Source: DASVNK01 sp964478815
GTDB taxonomy: Bacteria; Verrucomicrobiota; Verrucomicrobiia; Limisphaerales; SXQI01
Direction: 5' to 3'
NCBI GenBank assembly: GCA_964478815.1
Contig: CAYZKY010000083.1
Location: 1-28,740 of the forward strand
Length of the DNA: 28,740 bases
Under the pieces are notes generated by a model, which ran no database searches, was not told where the DNA came from, and saw only the letters and a program-made list of their open reading frames with translations. The position numbers and the translations under genes were made by a program. Below are positions 23,498 through 28,740 of the stretch, piece after piece. Numbering within the stretch: the first letter of the stretch is position 1; each line of letters starts with the position of its first letter.

Positions 23498-25836
23498 GCG
23501 AGCCCTCTCCAGCGCCGCAATCCCCACTCGAGGGCCAGCGCCGCGATGACCAGCGCGAAATATCCGCCCCGATGCCACAACGGCGTGCTGAACGTTTCCT
23601 CGATCGGCGCCTTTCGCTGCGAGAGGGAATCGACGAAACTCTCCAGCCGGTCCGCCTGGACGATTTCGCCGCCGGTCTTCCGCGCGATTTCTTCGAGCAC
23701 CGCCACGTTGGGAGACAAACGCTCGAATTCCTTGCCGAGCGGTTCCGAAGCCCACCCGGCTTCGACCTCGGCGAGCGAAAGCCCTTTTTCGTCCGCGATG
23801 TTCGCCTGGGCCAGATACGCGCCGGTGTCGCGCGGGACGTACTTGGCCAGGTACACCCCAGCTTCCCGTTCGGATGGCTCGGCGGTGAGTGTGACTTCGT
23901 TCGTGGCGGCACCCGGCCCGGCGGCGCGCACCTTGATCCTGATCTGTGCGTTTTCCAGCGGCTCGAATTTTTCATCCCGCGCGGTCACGCGCAACCGGAC
24001 CGATTCGTCCGCCTCGGTCTCCGCCCGCAGTTCGAAGCGGGGCGGAACATCCGCCGTGAGCCAGCGGGCGATTTGCCGCCACCACTTGGCGAGATCGGTC
24101 TGGCGGTGTTCGTCCCCGAGCGCCCCCCGCCAAAGATCGCCGATCGTGATGCATGCCGAGCGGCCCGCGCCGAAACGCTGGATGGCGATGGCCGGAAGCG
24201 TCCCGGCATTGGGATCGGTGATCGTCGCCAGCACGCTGGCGCCCGGCTTGGCTTCGTGGAGCTGGTTGAAGACCTTGTAGCCCGGGATCGCCTCGAGCCG
24301 GCTCTTCTCCTCCTGCTCGGTCTGGCGCAGGCGAACCCACGGTTGCAGCCAGCCTTCGCGGGTGAAGTCGAATCTCCCCGTGCCGGGCGTCACCTGGGCC
24401 GGCAGGCGGTCGAGGTAAATCGGGAGCATGTCGCCCACGGGCGTGCGGGCGTACTTGCCGTCTTGCAGCGAATCCGCCCCGCCCAGCATGAGAAAACCGC
24501 CGCCCCGTTCGGAAACGAATTTCTGCAGCAGGTTCATCTGGTCGGCGGTGAAGAATTCGGCTTCGAGGTCGTCCAGAATCACCGCGTGATAGCCGTAAAG
24601 GTCCTCGGGAATTTTCGGAAATCCTCCCCGCAGTTCGGATTCGTCGCGCGTGTTCAGCCGGATCAAGACCGGCTGGTCGTACCGCTCCGTCTCCTCGCCG
24701 CCGCCCGCGAACCCCCGGAAGAGCGGGTTGCTCGATTCGCCCGCACGGCCGCGAAAGGTGAACTTCGGCTCGCGGCGGGCGATGCGCATCAAGCCGACCA
24801 GGTTCAATTCCGGATCTTCGGACAACGCACGGTTGAGGAATTTGTACTCCCAGTTCGGCCGGCCCGCGACATACAGAATCCGGTACGGCCCCTGGCCGCG
24901 ATCCACCGCCAGCGTGCGGAGATTATTGTGCTGCGTCGCCTCGGCCTCGGCCGCCGCGCCCTCCACGGAAGCCTTCAATTCGTAGAACGACACGCCCGGC
25001 TTCTCCGGCTTCACCTGAAAGCGAAAGGAGACCTCCTCCGCGTTCTTCTCGAGGCGCTGCGACTGTTCGGCCACCAGCTTGTTGCCGGAGTAAAGCCGCG
25101 CCGCCACCGTGCGGTCGCGAAATCCCGCCGCCGAAACGTTGGCCAGGACGGTGACGGGTGCATCCTCGAACGCGGTCTGGTTCACGGAAACCTTCTGGAT
25201 CGCGACGTCGTCGAGATCGCCCGGCTGCCCGAGCACCACCGGATAGATCGGCGGCAGCGAGGGGAGTTCGAGAGGGCCTTCGCCGAGGTCGGTGGCATTC
25301 CCATCGGTGTAAAGCAGGATGCCCGCCAGGGGCTGGCCCTGAAAGCGTTCGGATAGCCGGCGCAGCGCACTCACCAGGGCACTCGAACGCCCGCGAAAAT
25401 CGAGTTCGGAAAAATCGCGCGAACTGGCGAGATGCGAATCGAACAGGTACCGCCGGACGAGAAAGGTTTGCTCGAGGGCGGCCTGCCACGATTCCTGGTT
25501 CGAAGTGAGCAGCTCCCGCAAATGTTCGCTGCGGGATTTGGGATCGCCCCGGTCGTGGATCTGCAAGCCCATGCTGTTGTCCGCCACCACGGCGAAATAG
25601 TTGGCCCCCTCGCGCGGACGGGAGGTGGTCCACATCGGCTCGAGCAGGCACAGGAAAAGGAGGGCCACCGCCAGCGCCCGCAAGCTGGCGCAGGCCCAGC
25701 GCGTTCCGGGAAGGGAAGGAGCCTTGGCGTAGGTATAAATGATGAGCAGCAACGCCAGCGCCATCCCGATGGCCGCCGGCACCAACCATTCGCGCGCCGC
25801 GAAGGTCAAGCTGCCGAAAATCATTGCCCGCACCAT
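23494..25836 (-). CDS. Membrane protein with VWA and glutamine amidotransferase-like domains
   Basis: This is a 780-residue protein. Two membrane helices (about 17-37 and 50-68) precede a VWA-like domain: 'FAVVADNSMG' supplies DxS (Asp86, Ser88), and 'ILLYTDGNATD' near 172-182 the later metal-site Asp. Beta-sandwich segments follow ('VTVLANVSAAGFRDRTVAAR'). Then comes a class I amidotransferase-like region (about 330-600), with 'GGGFLMLGGADSLQDGKYAR' but no catalytic Cys-His pair recognised. After further beta domains a last membrane helix (about 755-773) ends near 'WGLRRWRG'. I recall this architecture from Planctomycetes and Verrucomicrobia, where such proteins often neighbour BatA-like and MoxR genes; none is here. 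It lies 37 bases downstream of tilS and overlaps the caspase-like gene. ATG 25824 is an alternative start. Confidence 0.8.
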   Translation of the reverse strand: MVRAMIFGSLTFAAREWLVPAAIGMALALLLIIYTYAKAPSLPGTRWACASLRALAVALLFLCLLEPMWTTSRPREGANYFAVVADNSMGLQIHDRGDPKSRSEHLRELLTSNQESWQAALEQTFLVRRYLFDSHLASSRDFSELDFRGRSSALVSALRRLSERFQGQPLAGILLYTDGNATDLGEGPLELPSLPPIYPVVLGQPGDLDDVAIQKVSVNQTAFEDAPVTVLANVSAAGFRDRTVAARLYSGNKLVAEQSQRLEKNAEEVSFRFQVKPEKPGVSFYELKASVEGAAAEAEATQHNNLRTLAVDRGQGPYRILYVAGRPNWEYKFLNRALSEDPELNLVGLMRIARREPKFTFRGRAGESSNPLFRGFAGGGEETERYDQPVLIRLNTRDESELRGGFPKIPEDLYGYHAVILDDLEAEFFTADQMNLLQKFVSERGGGFLMLGGADSLQDGKYARTPVGDMLPIYLDRLPAQVTPGTGRFDFTREGWLQPWVRLRQTEQEEKSRLEAIPGYKVFNQLHEAKPGASVLATITDPNAGTLPAIAIQRFGAGRSACITIGDLWRGALGDEHRQTDLAKWWRQIARWLTADVPPRFELRAETEADESVRLRVTARDEKFEPLENAQIRIKVRAAGPGAATNEVTLTAEPSEREAGVYLAKYVPRDTGAYLAQANIADEKGLSLAEVEAGWASEPLGKEFERLSPNVAVLEEIARKTGGEIVQADRLESFVDSLSQRKAPIEETFSTPLWHRGGYFALVIAALALEWGLRRWRGLA

Positions 25837-25873
25837 ACGGCCCCCGGCTCCCTCGCGGAAGTAATTTCGCCGC

Positions 25874-27238
25874 TCACCGGCAATTCGGCTCCGCCGCCTC
25901 CGTGCGCCAGCTCCAAACCAGCATCCGGGTCGTCGCCGGGCTTACCTTATGGCATTCGCTGACGCGCAGGGATTCCACCCAGAAGATTCGGCCGCGCGCG
26001 TCTTCAGCGACAACGAGGCGGCGGCGCTCTTCGGCGGGGATTTTGAGGTTCGTGAACAGATCCTGCAACTTGGCGGAGGATGGCAGGCCGATCGGGTGGA
26101 AACGGTCGCCGGGCGTCCAGTGGCGCAGCGTGAGCGTTCCGCCGATGGATTCGGCATCGAAGCGTTCCTGGCCGGGCAGGAGCGTGGTTGCGCCCGGCGG
26201 TTCGATGCGCCACGAAAAGTGCCTTCCGCCGAAGGTCGCTTTCCCCGCCGAAATCGGGACCGTTTGGGAGTCGGTTGCGAAGGCCAGCGAGGGCTGGGCG
26301 GCAGCGATTTCCAGTTCCCCGCTGGCCAGTCTCCGAATCCTGCGTTCGGTGTCCAACATGATCCAGGTGTCCGGCGTCGTCCGCAGCCGCTCGATCAGGT
26401 CGAATTCAGGGCGCAGTCCGGTCTCCAGCAGCAGATCGTGGACAATCGTCCGCTGCACGGCTGCCGGCAGGCCGGCAAACTTGGGCGCTCGCGCCTCCCG
26501 CCATTGTTGCGCTGCCTGCCGGACCACGGCGTGCTCGGCCGCCGCTGACTCCGCCCAGCGCAGCGTGTGCTCGTCGATCGCAGGCTGGATCGAGCGGAGC
26601 AGCGGCAGAAGTTCATGCCGGACGCGGTTGCGCTGGAACCGCAGCTCCGCGTTGCTTTCGTCCTCGCGAAAGGGAATGGCCTCGCGCTTCTGGAACTCGG
26701 CCAGCTCGGCCCGCCGCACCTCCAGCAACGGGCGAACCAGCACTACTCCGGGGTCGGCCGGGGAGGGGTTCTGCCACCGCATGCCCCCCAGTCCCGCGCC
26801 CACCACACCGCGCAACAACCGCAGCCACACCGTCTCGATCTGGTCATCGCGGTGGTGCGCCAGGGCCACGCGATGAGCCCCGGCCTCCCGCGCCGTTTGG
26901 ACGAGGAACCGCTGCCGAAGCTCGCGGCCTGCCATTTCGAGGGAGAGTCCCGCGGCCCGGGCGTGGGCGCGAACATCCCCCGCCTCCGCATGAAACGGAA
27001 GACCCAGCCGCGCGGCTTCCGCCCGGACCAACGCTTCGTCCAACGGGCTTCCGGAACGGAGTTGATGGTCGAAGTGAGCCACGGACAATTGCCAGCCGGA
27101 AGCCGGGGCCAGCCGGGAAAGCACATGCAGCAGGCACATCGAGTCCAACCCGCCGGAGACGGCGATCACACACGCCGAGCCCGGATCGAGCAGGCGGTGG
27201 CGGGCCACGGCGGCGGCGACATGGTCGATCAGTTCCAT
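25874..27238 (-). CDS. tilS: tRNA(Ile)-lysidine synthase
   Basis: This 454-residue essential enzyme attaches lysine to cytidine 34 of tRNA-Ile(CAU), changing its decoding to AUA and its charging to isoleucine. The ATP pyrophosphatase PP-loop SGGLDS is at 28-33. The N-terminal domain continues with 'VAHFDHQLRSGSPLDEALVR', 'ALAHHRDDQIETVWLRLLRG' and 'RPLLEVRRAELAEF', all typical. The C-terminal TilS_C domain is present: 'LTLRHWTPGDRFHPIGLPSS' and 'KLQDLFTNLKIPAEERRRLV'. The length fits the full enzyme. The start is ATG 27238; the nearest Shine-Dalgarno-like GGGAA is ten bases away. It sits between a PIG-L deacetylase gene (100 bases upstream) and the VWA membrane protein gene (37 bases downstream), all on the same strand. 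Confidence 0.95.
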   Translation of the reverse strand: MELIDHVAAAVARHRLLDPGSACVIAVSGGLDSMCLLHVLSRLAPASGWQLSVAHFDHQLRSGSPLDEALVRAEAARLGLPFHAEAGDVRAHARAAGLSLEMAGRELRQRFLVQTAREAGAHRVALAHHRDDQIETVWLRLLRGVVGAGLGGMRWQNPSPADPGVVLVRPLLEVRRAELAEFQKREAIPFREDESNAELRFQRNRVRHELLPLLRSIQPAIDEHTLRWAESAAAEHAVVRQAAQQWREARAPKFAGLPAAVQRTIVHDLLLETGLRPEFDLIERLRTTPDTWIMLDTERRIRRLASGELEIAAAQPSLAFATDSQTVPISAGKATFGGRHFSWRIEPPGATTLLPGQERFDAESIGGTLTLRHWTPGDRFHPIGLPSSAKLQDLFTNLKIPAEERRRLVVAEDARGRIFWVESLRVSECHKVSPATTRMLVWSWRTEAAEPNCR

Positions 27239-27338
27239 GCGAGGCGGTTTCCCGCGAGCGCTTTGGAGCGCGCTTCGGCGAGTGTTTGGGTTCTGCGGAC
27301 TCGTGGTTCCGCTGTACGGCGGCGGAAGGGCCCTCCGA

Positions 27339-28229
27339 TCAAGCGTCCCGCTCGCCGCGCCATCGGCGAAGGCGTTGCTCCAGGGCCTCGAGCCGGCTAT
27401 GCGCGCGGGAAATCTGGCGGAAATCGGCCAGCAAGGATTCGACGGTGGGCAGAGTCCCCCAGGCGGTCACCGTAAAGAATTCGTGGACTCGGTCGGAGAC
27501 CACTCCCAGCTCGCGGTTCCGGCGGAGGAACTTTGTCCGGAGAATCTCGCTCCATTCCTCGAAGGAGCGGGGCGTGGGCAGCTCGTGGCGGTCGATCCAG
27601 GGCAGCCACTCGGAGATCTGGGATTGGTGGCACCAGGTCATGCGGCTGATTTCCGAAAACGCGTCGTCGACATCGACGGCCAGATCGAAGCCGTTCGCGC
27701 CGGTCATGTACCCATCGTACACATTCAGGATGACCGGGGTGCGGCAGGCTTTCACCTCGACCTCGTTCGCCGGGAACTCCGGCGTGAACGCGTGCGGCAC
27801 ATTCACCATGTAAGCCACCTTGCGAATGGCTTCCGCGACGGTCAGATGATCGATATGCACGCCGGCCAGAGGATCGCTCGGATAGGGCGGGCAGAAAAGA
27901 TAGTCCGGCTCGAAATCGCGGATTTCCTTCCAGAGGGCGGCGAGCAGGGGAATGGAAAGCTGGAGGCACGCTTCGCGGGGCACCAGGCCGGAGGGGTACC
28001 GGAGCAGGTGGAATTCATAATCGCCGATCGCCGCCGAAGTTCGTTGCTCGGCCAGCCGCATTTCCATCGTTTCGTCCCGGGTGCGGAAATGGTGGCCGGC
28101 CTTCCCATCGGTGCAGACCAGCACCCTGGCCTGCAGATCGCCCTCCAGGGCGCGCCGTTGCATCTCGAATAGGCCCGCGGAGACGAACTCAAAATCGTCG
28201 AAGTGTGCGTGGACGTGCAGCAATTTCAT
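27339..28229 (-). CDS. PIG-L/LmbE-family deacetylase
   Basis: This 296-residue zinc-dependent deacetylase family protein is related to enzymes that de-N-acetylate GlcNAc conjugates. The first zinc motif is HAHFDDFEF (His9, Asp12), a variant of AHPDDE in which the Glu after the two Asp is Phe. The second motif HIDH (125-128) supplies the third ligand. Between them lie 'VLVCTDGKAGHHFRTRDE' and 'RLAEQRTSAAIGDYEFHLLR', typical of the family. The C-terminal portion is longer than in BshB-type enzymes and contains an acidic/aromatic stretch and a helical tail. No signal peptide is present, so it is cytoplasmic. The substrate is unknown: neither bacillithiol nor mycothiol genes are near. The start ATG 28229 lacks a Shine-Dalgarno. 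Confidence 0.86.
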   Translation of the reverse strand: MKLLHVHAHFDDFEFVSAGLFEMQRRALEGDLQARVLVCTDGKAGHHFRTRDETMEMRLAEQRTSAAIGDYEFHLLRYPSGLVPREACLQLSIPLLAALWKEIRDFEPDYLFCPPYPSDPLAGVHIDHLTVAEAIRKVAYMVNVPHAFTPEFPANEVEVKACRTPVILNVYDGYMTGANGFDLAVDVDDAFSEISRMTWCHQSQISEWLPWIDRHELPTPRSFEEWSEILRTKFLRRNRELGVVSDRVHEFFTVTAWGTLPTVESLLADFRQISRAHSRLEALEQRLRRWRGERDA

Positions 28230-28425
28230 CGGTGTCGGTGGTGGCCGGACCGCGCGCTCTCGCGATTCGCGACTTGGACTGGCCCCATATCTAGCTGGTC
28301 AGCAAGACTTTTACCAGCCGAAACCATCTTGTTCCGGCCATGGTGTTCGCGGGCGGGAGCAAGGTCCGGCCGGCGACGGGCGCCGGCCGCGCTGGACTGG
28401 CAGCAGGTCACGAGATTTTGGCGGC

Positions 28426-28441
28426 GCGCAGGGGGCTGCGC
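28426..28441. repeat. Short GC hairpin in intergenic sequence
   Basis: GCGCAG (28426-28431), GGGG, CTGCGC (28436-28441) forms a 6-bp stem with a four-base loop, followed by ACCCTACC. It lies between the stop of the edge gene (28480) and the start of the PIG-L gene (28229), both on the minus strand. There is no T-run. It could be a weak terminator or an intergenic hairpin repeat. Confidence 0.4.
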
Positions 28442-28479
28442 ACCCTACCTTCGCGGGCACTGATGTTGCGGGGGAGTGG

Positions 28480-28740
28480 CTAGCGGCGTTTGAGGGCGCC
28501 GAGGTAGAAGGCGCGGTTTTGGGGCTGGTTGAAGGCTGGTTTTTGGGCGGGCTTTTGGACGGGTTGCTTGGCGGGTTGGGGTTGGGTGGGTGGGGCTCCG
28601 TTGGGGGTGGAAGGTGGGGTGGTGGAATTGGTGGAATGCGCGGAATGGCGCGGGGTTTCGAGGGGGATGACGTTGGAATGGGAGGGATCGGTCGGACCGG
28701 TCAGATCGACCGGATGGGATGGGTCGGCCGGGGTGGCGGG
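28480..28740 (-). CDS. C-terminal end of a proline-rich protein (cut by window edge)
   Basis: The minus-strand frame ending at TAG (28482-28480) stays open for 86 codons to the window edge. It reads as a disordered Pro/Thr/Ser/Gln-rich segment ('TNSTTPPSTPNGAPPTQPQP', then repeated K-Q-P/K-P-A units) and finishes with 'QNRAFYLGALKRR'. The alternating PAKQPVQKPAQKPAF pattern and the compact final motif look like a real flexible C-terminal tail rather than chance reading. No start is in the window, so the protein's identity is unknown. The gene would continue beyond 28740. Confidence 0.6.
   Translation of the reverse strand, partial: PATPADPSHPVDLTGPTDPSHSNVIPLETPRHSAHSTNSTTPPSTPNGAPPTQPQPAKQPVQKPAQKPAFNQPQNRAFYLGALKRR

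Overview
The window is a GC-rich bacterial chromosomal segment with compact, tightly overlapping operons. Several features point to the phylum Verrucomicrobiota: secreted proteins ending in a short aromatic/arginine tail, a VWA/amidotransferase-like membrane protein of a type common in Planctomycetes and Verrucomicrobia, a C30-type carotenoid cluster, and many small coiled-coil proteins of no known family. The phylum call is inference from protein character, not from a marker gene. No rRNA, tRNA, transposase, phage gene or CRISPR array was seen.

Left part (1-9581): a YlbF-like protein; a DCC-type thiol-disulfide oxidoreductase-like protein; two coiled-coil membrane proteins followed without a gap by an O6-alkylguanine-DNA alkyltransferase; a small conserved-looking protein; a Tat-exported intradiol dioxygenase; a GT4 glycosyltransferase; a 706-residue secreted protein; and an ankyrin-repeat lipoprotein. 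Two gene-poor stretches lie here. The second (8900-9581) carries six copies of ATTTACAC, five of them at roughly 11-bp spacing.

Centre (9582-22423): a light-response and pigment region. The minus strand reads small ORF, crtN-like desaturase, aldehyde dehydrogenase, crtP-like oxygenase, acyltransferase, CrtQ-like glycosyltransferase, secreted thioredoxin-fold protein, photolyase, and then an ABC-F ATPase. From crtN to photolyase the genes overlap or nearly touch, so they form one translationally coupled unit. The enzymes suit a staphyloxanthin-like acylated glycosyl ester of a C30 carotenoid acid. No C30 backbone synthase lies in the window. Divergent from it is a CarH/LitR-type B12-dependent photoreceptor-repressor with the Wx9EH light-sensor motif, coupled to a DUF2892-like membrane protein and an SRPBCC protein. 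The AT-rich gap between them holds two sets of 11-bp-phased repeats that look like CarH operators, one at each promoter. The simplest model is that CarH with adenosylcobalamin represses both directions in the dark. Light would then release pigment synthesis and DNA photorepair together.

Right part (22500-28740): a minus-strand group of PIG-L deacetylase, tRNA(Ile)-lysidine synthase (tilS), a VWA/amidotransferase-like membrane protein and a coupled caspase-like protein that appears to lack its catalytic cysteine. At the edge is the C-terminal end of a proline-rich protein that runs off the window.

One oddity may be technical: 105 bases at the 3' end of crtN contain a single A/T base, and the reading frame there encodes a Gly/Pro tail beyond the normal end of the family.
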